Program-made: the position numbers and the translations under genes
Assembly (NCBI RefSeq): GCF_014897675.1
Contig: NZ_JABUXU010000007.1
Coordinates: 1 to 64,000, forward strand
DNA from: Advenella sp. FME57
Lineage (GTDB): Bacteria; Pseudomonadota; Gammaproteobacteria; Burkholderiales; Burkholderiaceae_B
DNA length: 64,000 nucleotides
Reading direction: 5' to 3'
Part shown: one piece after another, positions 28,126 through 37,718 of the stretch
Numbering within the stretch: position 1 is the stretch's first letter
Layout of the letters: each line of letters starts with the position of its first letter
The notes under the pieces: model-generated
Seen by the model: only the letters and a program-made list of their open reading frames with translations
The model's database searches: none
Told to the model about the DNA's origin: nothing

Positions 28126-29946
28126 ATGCCACTTCCAAAGCTGCCTGCCAAACCTGCCGACATCCTGGATATGACGGGAATGCCGGTTCCAAAAGCCTCC
28201 AAGGAAGATACCGCGACCGCGGCGCCCCGTGGACGCAAGCGTCAGAAGCAGGACCAACCCGGCACGGTGGCAAGCGTCGACGCAGCCAATGCAACCGACT
28301 ACGCCCGGCCGGATGTCGCTGATACAGCATCGGCCGGCATCGCTGTGCCAGCCGATATGACAGAACCGGCACAGGCCAGAGGAGGCGCCAAGGTGGCAAC
28401 AATCGCACCGCAGGCGCGCGAGCAGGCCGATACCAAAGGCCGGCGCACCACCACCGCGCGTCGCGCCGACGCAGGTAGCGGCACCGCGCCTGCCGGGGGC
28501 AAATCGGGCAGCACACGCGGCGCACCGGTACGGGCGGCAAACACGGCGGGCAGCAACGGCTTGTCCAAACTCTTTGTCCTGGACACCAACGTACTGCTGC
28601 ATGACCCTACATCGATCTTCCGCTTCGAAGAGCATGATATTTTCCTGCCCATGATGATGCTCGAAGAGCTGGACCATCACAAGAAAGGCATGACCGAAGT
28701 GGCACGCAATGCACGCCAGGTCAGCCGCTCGCTGGATGCGCTGGTGGCAGAGACTGAAGATATCCTCAAGGGCATGCCGCTGGACGCACTGGGCAACAAG
28801 GATGCAACCGGCCGCCTGCTGTTTCAGACGCAGAATATGGAAGGCCGGCTTCCCGTAGACCTGCCCAACGGCAAGGCCGACAATATGATCCTGGGGGTAG
28901 TGCAAACCCTGCATCGTGAACAGCCGCAACGCCAGATCGTGCTTGTCTCCAAAGACATCAATATGCGCTTGAAGGCGCGGGCGCTGGGTCTGGAGGCCGA
29001 AGACTACCTCAATGATCATTCGCTGGAAGACTCCGACCTGCTGTATGACGGGGCCATGCTGCTGCCGAACAATTTCTGGGCCAAACATGGCAAGGATGTC
29101 GAATCCTGGATTCAGGGCGGCACAACCTACTACAAGATCAAGGGACCGCTGTGCGCCGATTTCGTGGTCAACCAGTTCGTTTATCTTGAAGGCGACTCGC
29201 CGCTGTACGCCCAGGTTCGTGAAGTCAACGGGAAAACAGCCGTGCTGGCCACCCTGCGAGACTATACCCACAAGAAAAACAATGTGTGGGGCGTCACCGC
29301 ACGCAACCGCGAACAGAACTTCGCGCTCAACCTGCTCATGAATCCGGATATTGACTTTGTCTCGCTGCTGGGCCAGGCAGGTACCGGCAAAACCCTGCTG
29401 GCGCTTGCCTGCGGGCTGACCCAGGTGCTGGAAACCAAGCGCTATACCGAAATCATCATGACCCGGGTAACCGTGCCGGTGGGTGAAGACATCGGGTTTC
29501 TGCCGGGTACTGAAGAAGAAAAAATGCAACCCTGGATGGGCGCGCTCGAAGACAATCTGGAGTTTCTCAATACGGGCACCAAGAATGACGGTTCGTCCGG
29601 CGAATGGGATCGCAGCGCCAGCAAGGAAGTGGTCAAATCGCATATCAAGATCAAGTCGCTCAACTTCATGCGCGGGCGCACTTTCCTGAACAAGTATCTG
29701 ATTATCGATGAAGCGCAGAACCTGACGCCCAAGCAGATGAAAACACTGATCACCCGGGCCGGCCCCGGCACCAAGATCATTTGCCTTGGCAATATCGCAC
29801 AGATTGATACGCCCTACCTGACCGAAGGCAGTTCGGGCCTGACCTATGTCGTCGACCGCTTCAAGGGCTGGCCGCATTCCGGGCATATTACGCTGCAAAA
29901 AGGCGAGCGTTCGCGCCTGGCCGACTATGCCGGAGATGCGCTGTAG
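28126..29946 (+). CDS. PIN domain / PhoH family ATPase (PhoH2 type)
   Basis: 606 residues in three parts: a disordered, Ala/Thr/Arg-rich region (1-145), a PIN nuclease domain starting at LFVLDTNVLLHDP (about 148), and a PhoH ATPase with Walker A GQAGTGKT (about 416-423) and Walker B YLIIDEAQNLTP. PhoH2 proteins act as sequence-specific RNA helicase-nucleases in mycobacteria; whether this one does is unknown. Start set at ATG 28126 (MPLPKLP); a frame 15 codons longer exists. A strong terminator follows. Confidence 0.88.
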   Translation: MPLPKLPAKPADILDMTGMPVPKASKEDTATAAPRGRKRQKQDQPGTVASVDAANATDYARPDVADTASAGIAVPADMTEPAQARGGAKVATIAPQAREQADTKGRRTTTARRADAGSGTAPAGGKSGSTRGAPVRAANTAGSNGLSKLFVLDTNVLLHDPTSIFRFEEHDIFLPMMMLEELDHHKKGMTEVARNARQVSRSLDALVAETEDILKGMPLDALGNKDATGRLLFQTQNMEGRLPVDLPNGKADNMILGVVQTLHREQPQRQIVLVSKDINMRLKARALGLEAEDYLNDHSLEDSDLLYDGAMLLPNNFWAKHGKDVESWIQGGTTYYKIKGPLCADFVVNQFVYLEGDSPLYAQVREVNGKTAVLATLRDYTHKKNNVWGVTARNREQNFALNLLMNPDIDFVSLLGQAGTGKTLLALACGLTQVLETKRYTEIIMTRVTVPVGEDIGFLPGTEEEKMQPWMGALEDNLEFLNTGTKNDGSSGEWDRSASKEVVKSHIKIKSLNFMRGRTFLNKYLIIDEAQNLTPKQMKTLITRAGPGTKIICLGNIAQIDTPYLTEGSSGLTYVVDRFKGWPHSGHITLQKGERSRLADYAGDAL

Positions 29947-30315
29947 CCTTGGTTGGCCAATCGTATCGGAAGGCAAAGGCCGGTGACACCCTCTTCAATG
30001 AAGCGGATCACCGGCCTTTTTTGTTTTTAGAAAAAAGAATACATCACCACAGGTTCAAGGTGATTTTACCTAATGTCCATGTCTTTGCGCCACACGCGGT
30101 CAGGACACCCATCGCTGGTCCATCGCATCGGCCCACAAGCCAGTCAGACCAGGCCCTGCGAGTCAATTGCCAGACGCCGGCACATGCCATTTGCCACCAC
30201 AAGACCACAAGATATGCTGCGCAATTACAGCCACCACGCGCTTGGCCCCAGGTAAATCCGGTGCAGGATTGAGTACAATAGCCGCACCATTCAATCCTTA
30301 ACGTAGATACGCGCA
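29947..30315. other. Intergenic region between phoH-like and symporter genes
   Basis: 369 bp with the phoH-like terminator, then no gene. An 8-bp inverted repeat (AGGATTGA 30265-30272, TCAATCCT 30291-30298) brackets a TACAAT that could be the -10 of the next gene. Confidence 0.5.
29975..30026 (+). terminator. Rho-independent terminator of the phoH-like gene
   Basis: Twelve-base stem AAAGGCCGGTGA / TCACCGGCCTTT with a 21-base loop and a T-rich tail, 28 bp after the stop. Confidence 0.85.
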
Positions 30316-31347
30316 ATGTCCCAGTCCCTGCTTCGTTTCCTGAAAATCGACCGTTTCACCCTGTTGTTGATCGTCGCGGTTATTATTGCGTCTGTATTAC
30401 CCGCGCATGGTCGGGGCATGCCCGTCGCCGAGCTGGTCACCAACCTGGCCATTGCACTGCTGTTCTTCCTGCACGGCTCACGCCTGTCACGCCAGGCGAT
30501 CATTGCCGGCGCGACACACTGGCGGCTGCATCTGGTCATTTTTTCCTGCACGTTCATTCTGTTTCCCCTCTTGGGTGTCGTTCTGCGCCCGGTGCTCGAA
30601 CCCATGCTGACACCGGACCTGTACAAGGGTGTACTCTATCTGTGCGTGCTGCCGGCCACGGTGCAATCGGCCATCGCCTTCACCTCGATCGCCCGCGGCA
30701 ATATTCCCGCGGCCGTATGCAGCGCATCCTCGTCCAGCATACTGGGCATTTTCATCACGCCCATGCTGGTTAATTTGCTGATTGCCGATAGCAATGCAAC
30801 GGCAGACTCACACCAGGCACTGGAAGCCATTTGGCTCATTACCCTGCAGTTGCTGGTTCCCTTTGCGCTGGGGCACTTTAGCCGCCCGTGGACCTCGGGG
30901 TTTATCGGCCGGCATGGTTCCCTCATGAAGTTTGTGGATCAGGGCTCCATCCTGCTGGTGGTCTATGTTGCATTTTCCGAGGCGGTCAATGAAGGCCTCT
31001 GGCATGAAACACCGATAGGTGCCCTGATTGCAGTTGTGTTTGCCAGCGTCCTGCTCCTGGCCATTGTGCTGATTCTGACTTCGCTGATCGGTCGCCTGAT
31101 GGGCTTTTCGCTCGAAGACCGTATCACACTTGTATTTTGTGGATCGAAAAAGAGTCTGGCCAGCGGCCTTCCCATGGCGCAGGTGCTGTTTGCAGGTCAG
31201 GCGGTCGGCGCCATTATTCTGCCCCTGATGATCTTCCATCAGATCCAGCTCATGGTATGCGCGGTCATCGCCGCCAGGCTGGGCAAGCGACCGCAAGAAA
31301 CCCCGGTTGACCAGGATGACGAGACCTTGCTCAAAAAACCGACATAA
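30316..31347 (+). CDS. Bile acid:sodium symporter family permease, YfeH-like
   Basis: 343-residue membrane protein with about ten helices. Seen: the FFLHGSRLSRQ segment, the conserved LPATVQSAIAFTSIARGN, and FCGSKKSLASGLPMA, all typical of the SBF-like/YfeH branch. These are sodium-coupled organic anion carriers by homology; the natural substrate is unknown. It stands alone between terminators. Confidence 0.85.
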   Translation: MSQSLLRFLKIDRFTLLLIVAVIIASVLPAHGRGMPVAELVTNLAIALLFFLHGSRLSRQAIIAGATHWRLHLVIFSCTFILFPLLGVVLRPVLEPMLTPDLYKGVLYLCVLPATVQSAIAFTSIARGNIPAAVCSASSSSILGIFITPMLVNLLIADSNATADSHQALEAIWLITLQLLVPFALGHFSRPWTSGFIGRHGSLMKFVDQGSILLVVYVAFSEAVNEGLWHETPIGALIAVVFASVLLLAIVLILTSLIGRLMGFSLEDRITLVFCGSKKSLASGLPMAQVLFAGQAVGAIILPLMIFHQIQLMVCAVIAARLGKRPQETPVDQDDETLLKKPT

Positions 31348-31389
31348 CAAAGAACATGAGGCAAAGCGCATAGCGCAAAGAACACAGAA

Positions 31390-31438
31390 AAAAGGGGCAG
31401 TGCCAGCAACACGCAGGCACTGCCCCTTTTGTTTTTTT
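31390..31438. terminator. Bidirectional terminator between symporter and dnaB
   Basis: Fifteen-base perfect stem AAAAGGGGCAGTGCC / GGCACTGCCCCTTTT with an 11-base loop, T-rich after it on the plus strand and A-rich before it, so it can serve both converging genes. Confidence 0.88.
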
Positions 31439-32819
31439 ATTCTGCGATAAAACTGTCGCCCGGGCCGGCGTAATTCATAAACTTGGTAAATTCACCAGCG
31501 AACGTCAGCCTGACCGTACCAATGGGGCCCGCACGCTGCTTGCCGATAATGACTTCGGCAGAGCCTTTGTCCTGACTATCGGGGTGATACACTTCATCGC
31601 GATAGATAAACAGGATCAAGTCGGCATCCTGCTCAATCGCGCCCGATTCACGCAAGTCACTCATGATAGGCCGCTTGTTGGTGCGTTGCTCCAGGCCCCG
31701 ATTCAGCTGCGACAGCGCAATAACGGGACATTCCATTTCCTTGGCCAGGGTTTTGAGCGAACGGCTGATTTCAGAAATTTCGGCAGTCCGGTTGTCGTTT
31801 TTGGACAAGGCATTGCCCGACATCAGCTGCAAATAGTCGACCACAATCAGGCCCAGCTTGCCACACTTGCGCTTTAGCCGGCGCGCGCGTGAACGCAGCA
31901 CCAGCGGGCTTAATGCCGGACTCTCGTCAATGTAGATTTGCGCTTCCTGCAATAGCTGCATGGCGTGGGTCAGCTTGGGCCAGTCCTCATCCAGCAACCT
32001 GCCGGTACGCATGCGCTGCTGATCCAGCTTGCCGATAGAGCCGATCATCCGGGCCGCCAGTTGCGTGGCTTCCATCTCCATGGAAAAGACAGCAACAGGC
32101 AAGCCTTCGTCGATCGCTACGTGTTCGGCAATATTCATGGAAAACGACGTTTTACCCATGGCCGGCCGACCAGCCACAATGACCAGTTGGCCCGGATGCA
32201 AACCCGTGGTTTTGCGATCAAGGTCAACAAAGCCGGTGGGAATGCCGGAGACATCACCGTGATTGCCATCACCCAGCTCTTCAATCCGCTTCAGGACATC
32301 GACCAGCAGATCGCCTACTTCCTTGAATTCACTGCCCGAAGACGAGCCCTCGGACACTTGCAGGATACGCGTTTCGGCCTCGTCAAGCAGCTGGCGCGCT
32401 TCCTTTCCCCGGGGATTGAGCGCCTCGGACGCGATTTCGTCGGCAAACGTCACCAGCTTGCGCAGGATCGCCCGCTCGCGGACAATTTCGGCATAGCGAA
32501 TAATGTTTGCCGCTGACGGCGTGTTGCGCGTCAGCGCATCCAGATAAGCCAATCCGCCGATCTCGTCCGACTTGCTCTCGAGCACCAGCGATTCGTGCAC
32601 GGTAATGACGTCGGCCGGACGGTCCAGATTGATCAATTTACAGATATGTTGGAATAACAGACGGTGATCATGACGATAAAAATCATCTTCATTGAGCAGA
32701 CCGCTGATATTCTCCAGTTGCGCATTGTCTATGAGCAATCCGCCAAGCACGGATTGTTCCGCCTCAACCGAATGAGGTGGCAGGCGCAGGGAATCCAGTT
32801 GAGGATCAGGAGCATTCAT
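31437..32819 (-). CDS. dnaB: Replicative DNA helicase DnaB
   Basis: 460-residue hexameric helicase. Seen: N-terminal domain from PHSVEAEQSVLGGLL, Walker A GRPAMGKTS, LIVVDYLQLM (Walker B), and the arginine-rich LRESGAIEQDAD region. Unwinds DNA at the replication fork. Start set at ATG 32819 (MNAPDPQL); the open frame extends 20 codons upstream without conservation. It follows the rpsF operon, from which a terminator separates it. Confidence 0.96.
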   Translation of the reverse strand: MNAPDPQLDSLRLPPHSVEAEQSVLGGLLIDNAQLENISGLLNEDDFYRHDHRLLFQHICKLINLDRPADVITVHESLVLESKSDEIGGLAYLDALTRNTPSAANIIRYAEIVRERAILRKLVTFADEIASEALNPRGKEARQLLDEAETRILQVSEGSSSGSEFKEVGDLLVDVLKRIEELGDGNHGDVSGIPTGFVDLDRKTTGLHPGQLVIVAGRPAMGKTSFSMNIAEHVAIDEGLPVAVFSMEMEATQLAARMIGSIGKLDQQRMRTGRLLDEDWPKLTHAMQLLQEAQIYIDESPALSPLVLRSRARRLKRKCGKLGLIVVDYLQLMSGNALSKNDNRTAEISEISRSLKTLAKEMECPVIALSQLNRGLEQRTNKRPIMSDLRESGAIEQDADLILFIYRDEVYHPDSQDKGSAEVIIGKQRAGPIGTVRLTFAGEFTKFMNYAGPGDSFIAE

Positions 32820-32950
32820 GGCAGGGTAAACCGGGAAATTGATAACGTGATGATCTGTTGCTGGCAGAAGTGGCAACAAAACAGGATCAAAACGACACAG
32901 GCAAAGATGTCATTATACGCAGTTCGCCACCTTGGCGTGAGGGAGTCTGT

Positions 32951-32981
32951 AAAAACAAAGAGCCGGATCAACCGGCTCTTT
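32951..32981 (-). terminator. Terminator of the rpsF-priB-rpsR-rplI operon
   Basis: Stem AAAGAGCCGG / CCGGCTCTTT with a five-base loop; on the minus strand GTTTTT follows. It lies 33 bp beyond the rplI stop. Confidence 0.82.
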
Positions 32982-33013
32982 GGTGTACTGCTACAGCGAT
33001 CAAGGCAAATGGA

Positions 33014-33469
33014 TTACGCCATTTCGCCCACAACATTGACAGTGATGTCAGACACCACATCAGCGTGCAGATAGACCTGTACGGGGTATTCGCCAACCGC
33101 TTTGAAGGCACCGTCAGCCAGGCGAATCTGGTTTTTTTCGACGCCTTGGAAACCGGCAGCTACCAGACCGGCCGCGATGTCCATATTGGTAACAGAACCG
33201 AACAGACGACCGTCCACACCGGCTTTCTGGCCGATTTTCAATGTGTAGCCATTCAGCTTTTCAGCCTGGGCTTGGGCGGCAGTCAGTTTTTCAGCCTGGG
33301 CTTTTTCCAGCTCCGCGCGGCGGGCTTCAAATTCGGCGATTGCAGCTTGCGTTGCACGACGGGCTTTTTTCTGTGGAATCAGAAAGTTGCGAGCATAGCC
33401 GTCTTTCACACGTACCACTTCACCCAGGTTGCCGACATTGACAATTTTCTCGAGAAGAATAACTTGCAT
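33014..33469 (-). CDS. rplI: Ribosomal protein bL9
   Basis: 151 residues starting [16 protein letters not shown] with the [12 protein letters not shown] motif of the N-terminal rRNA-binding domain, a long connecting helix (about 40-75, Ala/Glu/Lys rich) and the C-terminal domain with GSVTNMDIA. Last gene of the operon, 14 bp after rpsR. Confidence 0.98.
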   Translation of the reverse strand: MQVILLEKIVNVGNLGEVVRVKDGYARNFLIPQKKARRATQAAIAEFEARRAELEKAQAEKLTAAQAQAEKLNGYTLKIGQKAGVDGRLFGSVTNMDIAAGLVAAGFQGVEKNQIRLADGAFKAVGEYPVQVYLHADVVSDITVNVVGEMA

Positions 33470-33483
33470 GATGGTTTCCCTGA

Positions 33484-33759
33484 TTAGTTATGGTTATCTG
33501 TGTACGGCAACAGAGCCAGAAAACGTGCGCGCTTGATTGCGGTGTCCAATTGGCGCTGATAGTGCGCTTTGGTGCCGGTCAGACGTGCAGGAATGATTTT
33601 GCCTGTTTCTGTGATGAAATCACGCAGGGTATCGATATCTTTGTAGTCGATTTCTTCGACGCCAGCTGCCGTAAAGCGGCAGAACTTGCGGCGTTTGAAC
33701 AATGGATTTTGCTGAGGAAACTTATTGCGTTTATCCTTGCCTTTTTTCATGAAAGCCAT
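33484..33759 (-). CDS. rpsR: Ribosomal protein bS18
   Basis: 91 residues. Seen: [38 protein letters not shown] and the basic [10 protein letters not shown] end typical of S18. It binds bS6 in the platform of the small subunit, whose gene is in the same operon. A second start three codons in is possible. Confidence 0.98.
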   Translation of the reverse strand: MAFMKKGKDKRNKFPQQNPLFKRRKFCRFTAAGVEEIDYKDIDTLRDFITETGKIIPARLTGTKAHYQRQLDTAIKRARFLALLPYTDNHN

Positions 33760-33828
33760 GATATTGCCTTTTATGTATGCGAGGGTCTGGCCCTCTGAAT
33801 TTCAATAGTGAGCGTACCGCTCATTCCG

Positions 33829-34167
33829 TTATGCCAGGATGCCTGGTGATGGCGATGGGTCCGTTGTGTTTGCTTCGCCGGGAAATTGAACCTGCTGGAT
33901 ATGCAACACCAGCCTGCTTGAATTTTTCCTTGTAGGCGCCAAAAATCCGCGTACGCGCATTTCGGCTCCCAGTGGCAATGAGGCGAGCTTCTGCCCCCAT
34001 TGGCCGATGGCCTTGGCCGGAATCGTCATCTGGACGAGCCGCGGCAGACCGGCTTCAATCACTTCGGACTCATGCGTCAGGATCAGATCCAGCACCGGCA
34101 TTCCTGCCGGTGTATGCCTGAGGGCGCCCATTTCAAGTATGCGGGCCTGCAGGCTAAGCTGGTTCAT
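33829..34167 (-). CDS. priB: Primosomal replication protein PriB
   Basis: 112-residue OB-fold single-strand DNA-binding protein that helps PriA restart stalled replication forks. Seen: NQLSLQARILEMGALRHTPAG at the start (shown to 20: start NQLSLQARI, then RHTPAG) and VRGFLAPTRKNSSRLVLHI. Position between rpsF and rpsR is the normal one in beta- and gammaproteobacteria and supports the call. Confidence 0.93.
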   Translation of the reverse strand: MNQLSLQARILEMGALRHTPAGMPVLDLILTHESEVIEAGLPRLVQMTIPAKAIGQWGQKLASLPLGAEMRVRGFLAPTRKNSSRLVLHIQQVQFPGEANTTDPSPSPGILA

Positions 34168-34191
34168 ATTGATGCCTGGCGCAATGCGCCA

Positions 34192-34572
34192 TTAACCCGC
34201 GTTTTCCTGTTCTGATGTCTGCTCGGTGGTCGCCTTGCGGGCTTCTTCACGCTCTACAGATTTCATCATCACCGACGCACCGGTATGGGGCTTGCTGGCC
34301 TTGATAACCAGGTGACGCAGTACGGCGTCGTTGTAGCGGAACGCATGCTCAAGCTCATCCAATGCAGCTTGTGAGCATTCGATATTCATGCAGACATAGT
34401 GAGCTTTGACCAGTTTCTGGATAGGGTAAGCCAATTGGCGGCGGCCCCAGTCTTCAAGACGGTGTACGGTACCACCGTCGCCTGTTACCGTTGCCTGGTA
34501 ACGTTCGATCATCGCGGGCACCTGCTCGCTCTGATCCGGGTGAACAATAAACACTACTTCGTAGTGACGCAT
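34192..34572 (-). CDS. rpsF: Ribosomal protein bS6
   Basis: 126 residues beginning [19 protein letters not shown], with [13 protein letters not shown] and HYVCMNIE of the S6 fold and an acidic, Glu-rich C-terminal tail (about 100-126) like those modified by RimK in other bacteria. Start at ATG 34572 has AAGGAG eight bases upstream; the longer open frame does not. First gene of the operon. Confidence 0.97.
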   Translation of the reverse strand: MRHYEVVFIVHPDQSEQVPAMIERYQATVTGDGGTVHRLEDWGRRQLAYPIQKLVKAHYVCMNIECSQAALDELEHAFRYNDAVLRHLVIKASKPHTGASVMMKSVEREEARKATTEQTSEQENAG

Positions 34573-34957
34573 AGATAACTCCTTGTGGAATGTCCGCAAT
34601 AAGGCATTTGAATTGACAGCCAGCTGTACATGACAACCAGTGCAAGACAGAACACCAAATCGCAGGGGGCAGCCCGCCGGCACTACTGGTTGCGCAATTA
34701 GCATACTGGCGGCATTGTCATTGTTTTAATGGCTAAATAACCAAATCAACGACCGCAAGATACGCGCAACCCCGCACCGGGGCGAGCAAGAAACCGTAGA
34801 CTATAACACGAAAAAATCAAAAAGACCACCGACGGTGATCTTTTTTACGAGCCAAGATGCTGATTTACCACTGTTTTTTTCTCAAAGCGGCGTTTGCGCC
34901 CGGCCTACCAGCGGCGGGATGTCGCTAATGCCGCTCCGATAGGGGCAAGCTGCGCTG
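34573..34957. other. Intergenic region between rpsF and folE2
   Basis: 385 bp with the rpsF leader, its promoter (not placed with confidence) and the folE2 terminator at 34819-34846. No further gene is supported. Confidence 0.5.
34811..34846 (-). terminator. Terminator downstream of folE2
   Basis: A stem-loop with A/T-rich flanks. One position is a C/A mismatch on the plus strand but a G-U pair in minus-strand RNA, so it folds better for folE2, which lies upstream on that strand. Confidence 0.7.
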
Positions 34958-35755
34958 CTAGCCTTCTACTACTGCGTAGGCACTGTGGTTATGAATAGAC
35001 TCGAAATTCTCGGCTTCTACCCTGTAACTGACAACGCCGGGCAGCTTCTGGAATACCGCAGCGACATCGCGCACCAAGTCTTCGACGAACTTCGGATTGT
35101 CATAGGACCTTTCGGTCACATATTTTTCATCGGTCCGCTTGAGCAACCCCCACAGCTCGCAGGAGCCCTGTGCCTCGATACGCCGGATCAAATCGTCCAG
35201 CTCATAGTGCTGCTCGGCGATCAGACTGACCGTGACATGGGAGCGCTGGTTATGCGCCCCGTATTCGGAAATCGCCTTGGAGCAGGGGCATAGGCTCATG
35301 ACAGGCACCAGCACGGTTTGCTCGACCACGGCCTGCTCCCCTTGCGCCTTGGCCACCCAGGTTACCTGATAGTCCATCAGGCTTTCCACGCCGGACACCG
35401 GCGCCGTCTTATTGATGAAATAAGGAAAGGTTGCCGTAATATCACCCTTTTCGGCATGCAGCAGCGGCAGCATCTCGAGCGCCATGGCACGAAATGTTTC
35501 GGCTGTCATGGGCCGATTGCGCCAGGTGTTGAGCAGCGCCATGAAACGGGACATATGCGTGCCCTTTTCGTGCGCCGGCAGCATCACCGTAAACGTCCAT
35601 TCGGCAATGGTTGCCTGCACCGAGCCGTCGGCCAGTTGCAGCAACATAGGCTGCTTGACCTGCCGGATACCCACACGCTGTATGGTGATATGCCGCTCGT
35701 CCAACGTACTTTGCACATCGGGCATCAGCACCGACGGTTCAATTTGAGAATTCAT
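34958..35755 (-). CDS. folE2: GTP cyclohydrolase FolE2 (type IB)
   Basis: Converts GTP to dihydroneopterin triphosphate for folate and queuosine. 265 residues with the catalytic cysteine region VMSLCPCSKAISEYGAHNQR (20 residues) and AENFESIHNHSAYA near the C terminus, which are typical of the IB family rather than FolE. IB enzymes use metals other than zinc and are often made under zinc limitation; no Zur-like site was identified here. Confidence 0.94.
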   Translation of the reverse strand: MNSQIEPSVLMPDVQSTLDERHITIQRVGIRQVKQPMLLQLADGSVQATIAEWTFTVMLPAHEKGTHMSRFMALLNTWRNRPMTAETFRAMALEMLPLLHAEKGDITATFPYFINKTAPVSGVESLMDYQVTWVAKAQGEQAVVEQTVLVPVMSLCPCSKAISEYGAHNQRSHVTVSLIAEQHYELDDLIRRIEAQGSCELWGLLKRTDEKYVTERSYDNPKFVEDLVRDVAAVFQKLPGVVSYRVEAENFESIHNHSAYAVVEG

Positions 35756-35789
35756 TTATTCGCTCTATAATTTATTTAATCAGCCAGCG

Positions 35790-37640
35790 CTAACCGAAAC
35801 GCCGGGCGATCGCCTGCTCTATTCCGGCTGCATCCAGTCCGACACTGGCCAAAAGGCCCGCCTGGTCGCCATGATCAATGAAAACATCCGGCAATCCCAA
35901 CTGCAGCAGATCGCAACACAGGCCGTTGGCATGCATCAACTCGGCCACCGCACTGCCTGCGCCACCCATGATAGCGCCCTCTTCCACGGTGACCAGTTGC
36001 TGGTGAGACTGCATCAACGCCAGCAGCAACGTGTCATCCAGTGGTTTGACAAACCGCATATCCACCAGCGTTGCATTGAGTTTTTCCGCGACAGGCGCTG
36101 CAGCATGCAACAATGTACCAAAGGCCAGGATAGCCAGCTTTTCGCCCTTGCGCCGCACCACGGCCTTGCCCAGGTCAACCACATCCAACGCGCTCGTCAC
36201 TTGTGCACCGGATCCGCTGCCTCGCGGATACCTGACAGATGCCGGGCCAGCATGCTGATAACAGGTAGACAGCAGCAAGCGGGTTTCGTTCTCATCGGAA
36301 GGTGTGGCAATAACCATATTGGGGACGCATCGCAAAAATGCAATATCGTAATTACCGGCATGTGTCGCACCGTCAGCGCCCACCAACCCTGCGCGGTCCA
36401 GCGCAAAGGTGACATCCAGATTCTGCAGGGCCACATCATGAATGAACTGATCATAGCCGCGCTGCAGGAACGTCGAATAAATGGCCAGCACCGGCTTGAG
36501 CCCTTCGCAGGCAATTCCCGCGGCGAACGTGACCGAATGCTGCTCGGCAATGCCGACATCAAAATACCGTTGCGGAAACCGTTTTTCAAACTCGACCAGC
36601 CCGCTGCCCTCGCGCATGGCGGGGGTTATCCCGATTAGACGCGAATCCTGTTGCGCCATATCGCAGAGCCAGGCGCCAAAAACCTGGGTAAACGTCTGCT
36701 TGCCCGGCTTGGCCGGTTTCTGGATACCCAGCTCGGGGTCAAACTTGCCGGGTCCGTGGTACAGCACCGGATCGGCTTCAGCCAATTTATAGCCCTGACC
36801 TTTTTTGGTTATAACATGCAGAAACTGCAAGCCACCCAATTCCCTTAAGTTCTGAAGGGTTGGCACCAGTGAGTCCATATCATGACCATCGATGGGGCCC
36901 ACATAATTGAATCCCAGCTCCTCAAACAACGTAGCCGGACTGATCATGCCCTTGGCATGCCCTTTGACGCGCCGGGCGATGTCCAGCATGGGCGCGGGCA
37001 TATGTTCAAGCACGGCACGTCCGACATTCTTGGCATCGCGATACAGCCCGCCGGACAACAGTCGCGCCAGATAGCGATTGAGTGCGCCAACCGGTGGTGA
37101 AATGGACATATCGTTGTCATTCAGGATCACCAGCACATTCACGTCTGGCGTTACGCCCGCATTGTTCAGCGCCTCGAAGGCCATGCCGGCGCTCATGGAA
37201 CCGTCGCCGATCACCGCGATATGTTGCCGGTCGATACTTAGGTTCCTGGACGCAACTGCCATACCCAGCACCGCAGATATGGACGTTGACGAATGGGCGG
37301 TGCCGAACGCATCATACTCCGACTCGCTGCGACGCGGAAAACCCGAGATGCCGCCATGCTGGCGCAACCCCGGCATATCCCCGCGCCTGCCGGTCAGGAT
37401 CTTGTGCGGATAGGATTGATGACCGACATCCCAGACAACACGATCATGCGGCGTATTGAAAACATGATGAATGGCCAGCGTAAGCTCTACGGTGCCCAGA
37501 TTCGATGACAAATGGCCCCCCGTGCGCGATACGGAATCCAGGATGAAGGCACGCAACTCTGTCGCCGCCATCTTCAGTTGATGCTGGCTGAGTTTTCGCA
37601 CGTCGGCGGGTAAATCAAGTGTATCTAGTAACTTTGTCAT
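35790..37640 (-). CDS. dxs: 1-deoxy-D-xylulose-5-phosphate synthase
   Basis: First enzyme of the non-mevalonate isoprenoid route: pyruvate + glyceraldehyde-3-phosphate to DXP, with thiamine diphosphate. 616 residues. Seen: [15 protein letters not shown], the TPP motif [15 protein letters not shown]...NDNDMSI, the catalytic [10 protein letters not shown] and the C-terminal transketolase domain. Grouped with ispA and xseB, 78 bp after ispA. Confidence 0.97.
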   Translation of the reverse strand: MTKLLDTLDLPADVRKLSQHQLKMAATELRAFILDSVSRTGGHLSSNLGTVELTLAIHHVFNTPHDRVVWDVGHQSYPHKILTGRRGDMPGLRQHGGISGFPRRSESEYDAFGTAHSSTSISAVLGMAVASRNLSIDRQHIAVIGDGSMSAGMAFEALNNAGVTPDVNVLVILNDNDMSISPPVGALNRYLARLLSGGLYRDAKNVGRAVLEHMPAPMLDIARRVKGHAKGMISPATLFEELGFNYVGPIDGHDMDSLVPTLQNLRELGGLQFLHVITKKGQGYKLAEADPVLYHGPGKFDPELGIQKPAKPGKQTFTQVFGAWLCDMAQQDSRLIGITPAMREGSGLVEFEKRFPQRYFDVGIAEQHSVTFAAGIACEGLKPVLAIYSTFLQRGYDQFIHDVALQNLDVTFALDRAGLVGADGATHAGNYDIAFLRCVPNMVIATPSDENETRLLLSTCYQHAGPASVRYPRGSGSGAQVTSALDVVDLGKAVVRRKGEKLAILAFGTLLHAAAPVAEKLNATLVDMRFVKPLDDTLLLALMQSHQQLVTVEEGAIMGGAGSAVAELMHANGLCCDLLQLGLPDVFIDHGDQAGLLASVGLDAAGIEQAIARRFG

Positions 37641-37718
37641 GAAATCGTCTTGGATGCCCGGCGCTGCAGATCCGCAACAGCCGGGCAGAATGAATCGCGG
37701 ATTGACCTCAAAAGACTG

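Noticed and set aside
28120-29976. 618-codon open frame on the minus strand opposite the phoH-like gene
   Set aside because: The sense strand has clear PIN and PhoH motifs; the antisense frame is open because of codon bias and shows no family motif.
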